Of a DNA stretch of 64,000 nucleotides, positions 1-10,170 are shown one piece after another (positions within the stretch are counted from its first letter, which is position 1; each line of letters begins with the position of its first letter). The translations under genes were made by a program, and so were the position numbers. The notes under the pieces are model-generated. The model was not told the DNA's origin. It saw only the letters and a list, made by a program, of their open reading frames with translations, and did no database searches. The stretch lies in NCBI GenBank assembly GCA_000827495.1, contig KN817551.1:110039-174038 (forward strand). Direction: 5' to 3'. The stretch is from Hypholoma sublateritium FD-334 SS-4 (lineage: Eukaryota; Basidiomycota; Agaricomycetes; Agaricales; Strophariaceae).

Positions 1-154
1 CCAATCAGATCAATTGAAGAGTGTCATCGAAGGCTCGATTAAGTAAATGTGAAATTCAATCGTTGTATTTTTTGACCAGGCGTACATCATTCGATGCTTA
101 AAGCAAAGAAACTTAGTTTCGGTGCAAACCGCTCAACATATGTAGGTACTACGA

Positions 155-1220
155 TTACCATGGAAGTCGCGTTCCATCAACGTGGATAAATTCTCCCCCA
201 TCCTTCTCGCGCGTTGATTCATCAATAATCTTGATAAGTGAGACCGAGACTGTTTCTACCGTGGGCCAGTTCTTCCCACCGACGTCCTCCTCTACCAACT
301 TCTGCAGAGCACCGCTCTTGTCGTTCTCCACAGCAATGCGCACTAAAAACAAATAAGCTTAAGTGTCAGATGACTTCAGAATTGTTCATTGAATGCTGAC
401 GCATATCGGTGTTAACAGCCCCAGGGGAAAGTGGAAATGCAACTGCATTACACATCAGTCAAAATGTTATACATCAGCGTTATCATCGAACACCTGTACG
501 TACCGAGCCAGTCGTTTTCGAAATGTATCTTACGTGTCGTCCAGTTTAATGCAGCCTTCGTTGGTCCGTATGCGACACTTCCTGTTGGAGATCTTATGAC
601 TGTACCGTCAAGACAACCCGCAGCGCTGCTGATCGAGACAAAGCGTGGTGAATTGCTTTTCTTGAGGAGGTCGTACACCGCTTGGAACAGAATGATAGCG
701 CCCGTAACGTTTACCTGGAGAAGCCGAGATCAGAGATGTAACACGCTCTGAGCATGAAGAGTACAGGCATACACGGAAATGCTCTTCCATCGTGTCAGGG
801 ATGACATCCGAAACATTATCACAGTTACTATAGATACCTTTAATTCGTCGTATTAGATGTAAATACAAGTAATGTAAAATATGAGGGACATACCCGCATT
901 GGCAATGACTGTATCCAGATGTCCGTGACGCTTCTCGATTTCTCTCCCAAGGGAAGCATTGCCTTCAGCATCCGCAGATATGCACCTTACGACTGCGATT
1001 CTGTCAGAGTACTTGGCCTGTAGATTCTGTAACGAGGTAGCGTTATCAGGGTCACGGACACCGGCATAGACAAATGCATTGCTGTGCTTTTCGAGAATGT
1101 GAGTGACGAGTCCAAGGCCTACATCGTGCGTATTTCAGATCATCCGGGTGCAGAATTGTATATTGACATACCTATGCCTCTGTTGGAGCCTGTGACGAGA
1201 TATATAGTGGCTTGCGACAT
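155..1220 (-). CDS. SDR-family NAD(P)-dependent oxidoreductase, paralogue 1
   Basis: Classical short-chain dehydrogenase, closest in pattern to the fungal C-factor/sniffer-like or norsolorinic-acid-ketoreductase-like group; the substrate cannot be read from the sequence. The start at 1218-1220 gives MSQATIYLVTGSNRGIG, the TGxxxGIG cofactor-binding loop. The first exon (1172-1220) is joined through a GTATGTC donor to an exon reading GLGLVTHILEKHSNAFVYAG. Further on come VIANAG, the catalytic Ser segment FVSISSAAG and the YxxxK motif as VAYGPTKAALNW. It ends DGTRLPW with stop TAA at 155-157. Several short introns are needed, so the protein should be about 260-290 residues, normal for the family. 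It is the last of six same-strand paralogues and shows no obvious lesion. The fold is certain; the precise exon boundaries in the middle are inferred. Confidence 0.88.
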
Positions 1221-2331
1221 TGATGTTCTGTGGATTGATACTGTGGGATGGAGTTAGAATCCGCAGGAGGTTATATAGCCCGTCCAACGTTTTGACACGG
1301 CATAGAACTCATGACCATCCGGATGTCTGTTCTTTGACAATTGTCAGCATAAGATAATCGCCGGTCCCCAGATAAGAATGAGTCAGAATCAGAGAAGCAG
1401 TGCGAATCGGGTGTGGAGACCTCTTCTAGCCCCGTCACATCTCAGAGGCGTGGGAACGAGAAATGAATCGATGACATATGCGCTTCACTACGGCCACGAA
1501 ACCACGAATATCGGCTCAGATCCAGGGTCTTGCCTACAACTCCTCAGCTCTCCTTGAACTTTTCGTAGCGCATCTCCCGTGGTCCATCTCTCTCTTTCCT
1601 CTCGAAGATTTTGACTGTCCTGACCCTGGATCGCCGTCTGATCTGAAGTACGTTGTAGTCGCTACTCTTTCTCTCCCTATCATCACGCTGAATTTGTTTG
1701 TCCGCTTTATACAGTTCACTACACGGGCTGTACTAATTAATGAGCTTCCTACCCATGTATGCCGTGTGTGATTCTCGCTTCTTTCCCTGGTAGTTTTCTA
1801 TACCGGGCTTTTGAGCGCATGCCACCACACATGCATATGGGTTTGCCTGATACTCCAGCGCAAATTTGTCTGAGGTGTGTTGTATCCCCTCCCTGGTTTA
1901 TCCAAACCCATCCTCATCGAAATGCGCTGAATCTATGTCACTGCTTCCATAGTAATTACGCAGCGCGAGCCCCGCCAATTCTGTCGCTGATTATTCATAT
2001 TTATGTCCCGCGTGCGTTTGTTTTTGTTATTGCCCTCCTCATCACTCCGCGGCCACTATGGCGACGACACATCTTTGACTTTGACTTTGTACATTCCCGC
2101 GAAAGGGTTATCTTCTGTATTGCATCACGAAATTATGGTGGAAAGAATGTATCGTTATCGTGCGCATAGGCCGGACCGAGGCTCTCTTCCCTGCGGCTCG
2201 TCCTCTTTACTCCTACCTATGCTTTTGCGTATGTCTGGGATTTAGCGGCTCATTGCTTCTTCCCTCTCTGCCGCTGTTACTTCTCAGCCAAACACAATAA
2301 TTTCTCAAAAAGTTCAACGCAGGCACCACGA
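1221..2331. other. Intergenic spacer between SDR paralogues 1 and 2
   Basis: Apart from the TATA-like box near 1270, no gene is supported. There are open plus-strand stretches (1478-1771 and 1759-2169) without recognisable motifs; they are pyrimidine-rich and look like chance open frames. The spacer is longer than the others in the cluster (about 1.1 kb), so it could hold a lost paralogue, but no SDR motif was found in it. Confidence 0.5.
1269..1278 (-). promoter_or_regulatory. TATA-like box of SDR paralogue 1
   Basis: On the minus strand this reads CTATATAACC, about 51-57 bp upstream of the ATG. The same spacing recurs in front of paralogues 2, 3 and 5, which supports both the start codon choice and a shared core promoter layout. 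Confidence 0.5.
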
Positions 2332-3414
2332 TCACCATGGAAGTCGCGTTCCGTCAACGTGGGTAAATTCTCCGCCATCTTTCTCTCGCGTGGATTCATC
2401 GATAACCTTGAGAAGCGAGACCGAAGCTGTCTCTACCGTGGGCCAGCTCGCACTGGCCCCTTCCTCGACCAACTTCTTCAGCGCACCGCTCAGCGCACCC
2501 CTCTTGTCGTTGTCCACAACAAAGCGCACTAAACAAAACAGATGTCGGGCCTCAGTAATTCTTTCAATATGAATATGTTGTGACTACTGACGCATATCGG
2601 TATCGACCGGGCCAGGGGAAAGTGGGAAAGCAACTGCGTCACAATATGATACGTCAGTCCACACATACGGTAGAGTTATCGTCGAGCGCCTTCCATACGT
2701 ACTGAGCCAGTCATTTTCGAAATGTATCTTTCGTGTTGTCCAGTTTAATGCAGCCTTCGTCGCGCCATATGCGACACTCCTTGTTGGAGATCTTATGACC
2801 GCGCCATCCATGCAGCCACCGATGCTGCTGATTGGGATAAAGCGTGGTGATTTGCTTTTCTTGAGGAGGTCGTACACCGCCTGGAACAGAATAACGGGAC
2901 CCATAACATTCACCTGGACAAGCTGCCATCAGAAGCGCAACGCGTCGTGAAAATGAATGGTTCAAGCATACGTGGAAATGCTCCTCAATCGTAGCGGGGC
3001 TAATTTTCGAAACATTAACAGAGGAGCCGCAGATACCTTCATTCAGAATGTAAGATGTAGGGAACCCAGAAAAATATGAAGGGCACACCTGCATTGGCAA
3101 TGACGGTATCCAGGTGTCCGTGGTGCTTCTCAATTTTTCTCCCAAGGGCAGCATTGCTTTCAACATCCGCAGACACGCATTTGACAACTGCAATTCTGTT
3201 GGAGTATTTAACCCGTAGATTCTGCAGCGACGAGGCGTTATCGGGGTCGCGGACACCTGCATAGACAAATGCGTTATCGTGCTTCTCGAGAATATGAGTA
3301 ACAAGGCCAAGGCCTACATTGTGCGCATTTAGATTATGTGGATAATGAATTGTATATTTGCATACCTATGCCCCTGTTGGAGCCCGTGACGAGGTAGACG
3401 GTGGCTTGTGACAT
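2332..3414 (-). CDS. SDR-family NAD(P)-dependent oxidoreductase, paralogue 2
   Basis: Second SDR of the tandem cluster. The start at 3412-3414 gives MSQATVYLVTGSNRGIG. Further motifs are a second exon with ILEKHDNAFVYAG, the Ser segment PRFIPISSIGG, YxxxK as VAYGATKAALNW followed by TTRKIHFENDWLS, the PGPVDTDM stretch after the active site, and the C-terminal DGTRLPW with stop at 2332. Introns interrupt after the glycine loop, after IANAG, after the EHFHV segment, after FENDWLS and after TDM, the same places as in the neighbouring paralogues. A five-residue duplication near the C-terminus (GALSGAL) distinguishes it from paralogue 1. The cofactor-binding and catalytic residues are all visible, so it is likely functional. 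The substrate is unknown. Confidence 0.88.
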
Positions 3415-4344
3415 TGATGTTTTGTGGATATACATTGTGGGTTAGAGTCAGAATCCGTAAGAATTTATAGAAGATCCCAGAAGCCCTCTCCGACGCGCCA
3501 TAGAACCCATGATCGTCGGGAAGGCTGTAGAAACCTATTCTTTGACAACTATCAGCATAACATAATCAACAGTTTCCCACATAAGAGCGAGTCAGAATCA
3601 GAGAAGCACGCGGTTCTTCTGTGCCTCCCAAGCATTGCCTTTATTTAAAGCGCGGGCCAAAGAATAATTTCGTTACATATGCTTGCGCGGCAGAGCGGCC
3701 AAAAGTGTGCCGCAGCGGTATACTTTGATTGGAGCCAACAATCTCGGACACGCAGTAGATTAAGTACAGGATTAGACACGAAATGAAGTGACAAATAATA
3801 TCTACCACGCGCTATAGCACGGTCTCTGTATGTGAATGCATCGCGGTGTAAGAATACGTCCAGTTCATCCGCACGACGGCAGCGTTGTGCTGCGTTGTTA
3901 GGCTCGTCCCCAGCCGATTCTCCGAACACATATTCCATCACGTCTTCTGTACTTATTTGTCATAGAGCCAGCGAGCTTGGACTGCGTTGTGGCAGGCGAT
4001 GTGCGGCAGCGCGCGGTCTCACGTGCACTGGACAGCCGCGTGGGAAAGAATGTCGACATGTCGGATTTTTCCGCGGACTGCGGATGAAACGGCCCGGAGT
4101 CTCGGGAGGAACCGGTTTACGCCGCGAGTCCACTTGGAGCTTTCTTACTCTTGTTGATGCTTTCTGTGTCTGCTTCATGCATTACTGTTGGCCTTGCTTG
4201 AAGTTGCTGCTTTAACTTGTGTGCACGGCTCTTTCTTGTACTCCCTCTGAAAGACACCGTAACTGTATATGCATTGAAAAATACAAGCTGCTCAGAACAT
4301 CCTGTCATCGGGACTTGTTTCTACTGCGCGTCCTACAGCTTGGA
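3415..4344. other. Spacer between SDR paralogues 2 and 3 with a possible exon fragment
   Basis: No complete gene is supported. On the minus strand, roughly 3932 down to 3790, there is a coding-like stretch beginning MMEYVFGESAGDEPNN and running to FTYRDRAIAR. It is preceded by a plausible acceptor (AAGTACAG) and followed by GT. It matches no family I know and has no visible start-to-stop gene around it, so it may be a relic exon. Confidence 0.3.
3461..3470 (-). promoter_or_regulatory. TATA-like box of SDR paralogue 2
   Basis: Reads CTATAAATTC on the minus strand, with TATAAA about 50-55 bp upstream of the ATG at 3414. Confidence 0.5.
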
Positions 4345-5415
4345 CTACCAGGGTATCTCCTTCCCCTCAGAGTGGCGGAACTCGCCCCCGTCTTTCTCGC
4401 GCGTAGATTCGTCTACGATCTGGAGAACCGTCACGGCGACGTCTGCCACGGAGGGTGCGTCTGGGTTCAATTCGACCCATTTCTTCATCCAGCCGCTGGT
4501 GTCCGCTGATATACTGTAATGAACTGTGTCAAGCATCTCGGTCAGATGGTGCTCAAGTATCGACATCTCGGGACACGCACGCATATCTGTGGCGATGGGG
4601 CGTGGGGACAGCGGGAATGCGGCTTGAGAAAGGTTAGTACCGGCGATCCATGTGTGTTCTTCGTTGCGATAGGACGTACTGAGCCATTCGTTTTCGAAGT
4701 GTATCTTCCGAGTGACCCAGTTGAGCGCGGCCTTCGACGCTCCGTATGCCACGCTACCTACTGGAAGTGTGACCATGATCCCGCCGATACAGGAAACGAC
4801 GGTGCTAATGGTGATGAAGCGCGGGGCTGCGCTCTTCTTGAGGAGGTCTTGCACAGATTGGAAGAGTACGATTGTTCCCATAACGTTGACCTGGAAGCAG
4901 GTGTACGTAGCTCGGATTAGTCTAACGGTAACAAGACACGATTCGACCTACGTGAAAGTGCTCCTCCATGGCCGCAACACCCACCTCTGCGACATTTGCA
5001 GTAGTGTTCCATATCCCTAGAATAAAAATCATGGTTATCATCGCGCAGGATTAGAACGTGGTATCCGCACCAGCATTCGCGATCACGGTGTCCAGGTGCC
5101 CGTGTCGCTCCTCGACTGCTTTTGCAAAGGCCGCATTCGCGGTGGAATCTGCTGCGACATACTTTATGATTGACATACGCCCAGGGTATTTTATTTCAAG
5201 CGCTTTGAGCGCATCCGACTTCTCGGGCTCCCGTGCCCCAGCATATACGAAGGCTGTCTCGTGTGTGTCAAGGATGCACGAGACAAGGCTGAGGCCTGTT
5301 TTTATCGGGGAAGAATAAATGCCAGATTTCCAGTGCCATATCTTCGGAGATGCACTTTACCTAGGCCACGGTTCGCTCCAGAGACAAAATATATGGTTGA
5401 AGATATTGCTGGCAT
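4345..5415 (-). CDS. SDR-family NAD(P)-dependent oxidoreductase, paralogue 3
   Basis: Third SDR. The start at 5413-5415 gives MPAISSTIYFVSGANRGLGK, so the glycine loop is SGANRGLG rather than TGSNRGIG. The downstream exon holds the Ser segment PRFITISTVVS and YxxxK as VAYGASKAALNWVTRKIHF. The C-terminal exon reads SGWMKKWVELNPDAPSV and ends EGKEIPW, unlike the DGTRLPW ending of its neighbours. The stretch between TDM and SGWMKKW is open, but by comparison with the paralogues it contains an intron with donor GTGCGT and acceptor TTACAG. It is the most divergent intact member and may have a different substrate. Confidence 0.85.
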
Positions 5416-5814
5416 TTCAAATAGAAGGGAGGTTCGTTGCATATGCCTTTCTTCCGTCTTGAGGTATATAAACAGCGTTATGGCACCAAAAAATATAATA
5501 TGACTCAAATCCGTGGCGCCGATTCAGAAATCTCGTGTGAGCCTGGAATGTATTCTCAGGGACTATGCGGCGAGAGAATCAGTGCGAGTCACGGTATTGT
5601 ATTAAAGCCTTCGGTTGGGGCTATGATCTGGTCACTCGAGCAGCAGCAGGGTACATGGCGACACCCAATGGCATCTACGTTGAACTAGGCATCAAGAATT
5701 TATTGGCTAATGTATCTCACCGGGATGTCATCAGAATAGTTATAGTCACACATCGAGTCATTCGCTATCTTTCCTATCCAGAATTTGAAATACGTGGGAA
5801 AAAAGCATTTCTAA
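5416..5814. other. Spacer between SDR paralogues 3 and 4
   Basis: About 400 bp holding only the probable promoter of paralogue 3. I see no further gene or repeat. Confidence 0.5.
5463..5474 (-). promoter_or_regulatory. TATA-like box of SDR paralogue 3
   Basis: A TTTATATACC sequence on the minus strand, about 50-57 bp upstream of the ATG at 5415. Confidence 0.45.
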
Positions 5815-6856
5815 TCACCAAGGGAGTTCAGTCCCATCCACACTCATAAACTTTCCGCCTTCTTTCTCTCTTTCAGAATTGTCAATAATGTTGAGAAGCA
5901 AAGCGGCGACATCCTCCGCCGTTGGAAGACTTGGGCCCAGGGCTGCCAGCGCGTCTTTGAAAAATCCCCTGGTGTCGGCAGATACATTGTTCCGTACTGA
6001 GAAGATAATTAGATTCTACGAGTATCCAGCTGATAGGTACTCACACATATCCGTATCAATTGGGCCTGGATTCAATGGGAAGGACACTGAGTGGTATCTT
6101 GTAAGTCAAGTGAAGGAATTAACGGGAGAGTTTTACCGACGCACCGAGCCAATCATTTTCAAAATGAATCTTGCGTGTCGCCCAGTTGAGCGCGGCCTTC
6201 GTTGTACCGTACGCCGCGCTACCGAACGGGAGTTCAATAACTCCACTTGCAAATCCTGCGGCAGAGGTGCTGATGGGAATAAAACGAGGGTGGGTACTCT
6301 TTTTCAGCAGGTTATACACCGATTGAAAAAGCACTATGGTCCCAGTGACGTTGATCTATATCGATAATCAGATATGCTATTTCTGTCCGACAGATAGACG
6401 TACGCGGAAATGCTCCTCTAGGGCTGCGACACTGACTTCCAAGACAGAGCCTTCTAGGATTCCAATACCTTGCGTTATTGTCAGATATGTAGATTGCAAG
6501 CTTTCCGCACGCTTAGAATAATTACCTGCGTTTGCAATCACAATATCGACTCTCCCGTGAGCCTTTTCGATTTCTTTCGCAAGGGCAGAATTTCCTTCGA
6601 TGTCGGCGGAGATACATTTGACAATGGATATCCGGCCTGGGTATTTCTCCGCAAGACCCTTCAGCTCAGCAGCTTTCTCAGGTTCCCTTGCACCCGCATA
6701 TACAAATGCATCTTCGTGGGTTGCGAGGATGCGGGAGACAAATCCAAGCCCTGTATTCCACATATATTAGCCATGGATAACTGTGATTAAATTTAGGAGA
6801 GTTGTACCCAAGCCCCTGTTGGATCCGGTGACAAGGTAGATAGTTGACGGTGACAT
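5815..6856 (-). CDS. SDR-family NAD(P)-dependent oxidoreductase, paralogue 4
   Basis: Fourth SDR. The start at 6854-6856 gives MSPSTIYLVTGSNRGLG. The second exon reads GLGFVSRILATHEDAFVYAG and then KCISADIEGNSALAKEIEK and DIVIANAG. The active site is PRFIPISTSAAG with YxxxK as AAYGTTKAALNWATRKIHF. The C-terminus reads MSVDGTELPW, with stop TGA at 5815-5817. Intron positions follow the neighbouring copies. The key residues are intact. The second-exon sequence (EPEKAAELKGLAEKYPGRI) differs clearly from paralogues 1, 2 and 5, so this copy is an older duplicate. Confidence 0.86.
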
Positions 6857-7382
6857 GGGTATTGCGCTCACTCTTCCATGCCCAGTCGAGCTAATAAACC
6901 CTCAATCGGCCTACATCGCCAGCTGATCCGGCGGCATGCACATACGCATCGCGTCGGCATATTGGTTCCACGAGAAATATCCGTGCAGTCCGCTGTGGCA
7001 GTGCTGACTCCGTGCCGCTTCGCGCGGATTCTCCTGGATATGCACGAATTCGCACGGATATGCACGGAGTGATCAGCACAGACTACTCGGGAGCTGATAT
7101 TGCCTCGATGTCGAAACCAATTCGGATTGCGTCACATCGTTCACCATTTCTATATCATGTCGCCGCATATATCCCAGGGACCAATATTAACCAAGATCAA
7201 CGATCAACCACGACTAGTAAATGCCAGTATTAGATGCAACTTCATCGATTAGAACCAGTCCCTCGCACAAAATATTGCATTTTGTGGATATAGTGGATCA
7301 AATTTCCGATGGTTTCCAGATTCCAAGGCATCAAATACAAGTATTTCTCAATGCTTCAATCATATAGGAATAGACGACATAA
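6857..7382. other. Spacer between SDR paralogues 4 and 5
   Basis: About 525 bp without a supportable gene. It contains a short run of near-repeats of CGGATATGCACG (7023-7070). Nothing else was recognised. Confidence 0.4.
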
Positions 7383-8461
7383 TCACCACGGAAGTCGTGT
7401 TCCATCAACGTTCACGAACTGTGCACCCTCTTTATCGCGTGTGGACTCATCGATGAGCTTGATAAGTGAGACCGAGACTGTCTCCACTGTTGGCACGTTC
7501 GAAGTTTCGGCGTCGATCAGTGTCTGCAGCACACCGCTCTTGTCTTCCGCAACGGCAACCCGCACTATTACAGAATAAACGTTAGGCTTCGGCAATATTT
7601 TTGGCCTTTTTTGAATACTGACACATGTCGGTATCGACGGGGCCAGGGGAAAGGGGAAATACAACTGCACCAGAACAATATTCATCAGTACAAGTATGAA
7701 GTGGCGCTACGAAGAAATATAACGCACTGATCCAGTCATTTTCAAAATGTATTTTCCTTGTTGTCCAATTTAATGCAGCTTTGGTCGCGCCGTATGCGAC
7801 ACCTCCGGTCGGGAACTTGACTGCGAGCCCATCAAGGCATGCACCGGAGCTGCTGATTGGGACAAAGCGCGGCATGGTACTTTTCTTGAGCAGACTGAAC
7901 ATTGACTGGAACAGGACAATGGTACCGGTAACATTCACCTGGAAGCATCGAATTTAGGGTCCGTGAGCGTCGCTGAGATAAATAAACAGTGGGTATACGT
8001 GGAAATGCTCCTCCATCGAAGCAACGCTGACATCCACGACATCAGCGGCAGAATTGTAGATTCCTGAAACCGTGATTATAAGGTGTACGATAAGAAGAAA
8101 TGGAGAATATCATTGACACACCCGCATTAGCAATGACGGTATCCACACGTCCGTGACGCTTCTCTATTTCCTTCCCAAGGGCAATATTCCCTTCAACATC
8201 TGCAGACACGCACTTTACTACTGCGATTCTGTCAGAGTACTTAGTCTGTAGGTTCTGTAGTGATGACGCATTGTCAGGGTTGCGGACCCCAGCGTAGACA
8301 AATGCATTGTTGTGCTTTTCCAGAATATGAGTGACGAGTCCGAGCCCTATACACACCATGCGCGTTTCAGATCATCTGGCTATAAGTTAATTTTTTTTTA
8401 CATATTACGTACCTAAGCCCCTGTTGGATCCTGTGACGAGGTAGACAGTGGCTCGCGACAT
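7383..8461 (-). CDS. SDR-family NAD(P)-dependent oxidoreductase, paralogue 5
   Basis: Fifth SDR. The start at 8459-8461 gives MSRATVYLVTGSNRGLG. The second exon reads GLVTHILEKHNNAFVYAGVR and SADVEGNIALGKEIEKRHGR, then VIANAG. The active site has PRFVPISSSGACLDG and YxxxK as VAYGATKAALNWTTRKIHF; PGPVDTDM follows, and the end is DGTRLPW with stop TGA at 7383-7385. Introns fall where they do in paralogues 1 and 2, its closest relatives. No lesion is visible. The reaction is reduction or oxidation of an unknown carbonyl or alcohol with NAD(P)H. Confidence 0.88.
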
Positions 8462-9113
8462 CAGTGGGTTGTATGTGTACAGCAAGGTAGATTTTAAAGC
8501 TGTAAATCAGATTATACAGACGGTTATATATCTAGAAGTGTCCCGGCAATATACATGTAGCCCATCCGGAAGGCTTCCAGACAGTTATCATCTTGTCAAG
8601 CTAGATAGAGCAGGTCTAGATTCCAGAACCGCAAAATACCTGTGCTATTTCTTTGATATTCAAAGTGCTTTGCCACAAGTCGCCTTGACCATGACATTGG
8701 GAACAATCAATGATTTTACTAGGAAATGCAGCAAGATTTCTCCAGATACAGCCCAGTACACTCAGACTCGATTTCTCAGTTGAAATGAGTCCAGCGTATT
8801 TATTCTCTCGATATAAATAGGGATAGACAGCAGAAGCAGATGAACGCCCGTCGGCCTACTTCTTTAGGCTTTCGGCCTGCCGCCTCAGGATTTGTGGCCG
8901 GACCATTTGTCATCGGGACCAGAAATCGAAGCATTGACAAACATCACAATCAGATAATCAGTGCGACGTCTACAGAGAACCTGCATGAACTTGTAATCGG
9001 CCATCAGATAAGCGTACGCCTTGCTCCAATACACGCCATCTTCTCACCGATAAACACGACGTACTCCATATAAGTTTATATTGATCACACTCGATATCGC
9101 AGCACCCTTGATA
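8462..9113. other. Spacer between SDR paralogues 5 and 6
   Basis: About 650 bp holding the probable promoter of paralogue 5. The plus-strand open stretches here match nothing known and are not called. Confidence 0.4.
8521..8534 (-). promoter_or_regulatory. TATA-like box of SDR paralogue 5
   Basis: Reads AGATATATAACC on the minus strand, about 63-69 bp upstream of the ATG at 8461. Confidence 0.45.
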
Positions 9114-10170
9114 TTACCATGAAAGTTGCGTTCCATCTATGTGAACAAATTGCCCGCCATCTTTGTCGCGCGTGGATTCATCGATCAGTTTGACGAGTGC
9201 GACGGAGACTATTTCAGCCGTCGGAGGGTTTTCTGTTGCCTTTCGCCTCTTCTGTGATGTCCCGCTCGCCACTGATGCAAGCATAGTTCTTCCTGAAGTA
9301 CGATCAGTGTGAGCACTGCTCTAAAAACTGGAAAACCAACTCATATCAGTATCAACCGGGCCAGGCGAAAGCGGAAAGACGACTGCGCCAGATAAATCAA
9401 TACATATTCTAGGTAACGTGAATTGACGAAGCTAGACGTACCTAGCCATTCATTCTCAAAATGTATTTTTCTTGTCGCCCAGTTCAATGCAGCTTTCGTC
9501 GCACCGTATGCGACACTTCCTGTTGGAAATTTGATGGCATTTCCATCAAGACAGGCGGCAGAGGTGCTAATTGGAACAAAGCGCGGCGACGCGCTTTTCC
9601 TGAGAAGGCCGTACATTGCCTGGAACAAGACAACGGTCCCAGTGACATTGACCTGAAGCACCGTGTTTATGGTATGAAACGAGGCACGAGGAAACTAGGG
9701 ACAATACACACGTGGAAATGTTCCTCTATATCCGCAGCGCTGATCTCAGAGACGGTGTCGGATGAGTTGCAGATCGCTTCAGCGTTCAAAGTAAGATGGA
9801 ATTTTTTATCTCCACGAACGGATGGAACGCGTAAGGGACATACCTGCGTTAGCGACCACAGTATCCACGCGGCCATGTCGTTTCTCAATCTCTCCCGCAA
9901 GCCCAGCATTTCCTTCAACATCTGCAGACACGCATTCGACGATCGCCATTCGGGAGGAGTATCGTATCTGTAAAGCACGTAGATCTGACGCCTGACCAGG
10001 GTTGCGGACACCAGCATAGACAAACGCGTCATCATGCTTCTCCAAAATATGCGCTACAAGTCCCAGCCCTGTATCATCTTCGTTTCAGTTTCACGTATAA
10101 GGAAACGGGTATCTACACACTACATACCTATACCTCTATTTGAGCCGGTGACGAGATAAACAGTAGACAT
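9114..10170 (-). CDS. SDR-family NAD(P)-dependent oxidoreductase, paralogue 6 (divergent C-terminus)
   Basis: Sixth and most upstream SDR. The start at 10168-10170 gives MSTVYLVTGSNRGIG, two residues shorter than the neighbouring copies. It has FVYAGVRNPGQASDL, SADVEGNAGLAGEIEKRHGR, VVANAG, the Ser segment PRFVPISTSAACLDG and YxxxK as VAYGATKAALNWATRKIHF. The last exon ends DGTQLSW with stop TAA at 9114-9116. In that exon the segment before LVKLIDESTRDKDGG is lysine/arginine-rich (TSQKRRKATENP) and does not resemble the VEEDVGG-type segment of the others. The copy may be drifting or may use a different splice site. The catalytic motifs are intact. Confidence 0.8.
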
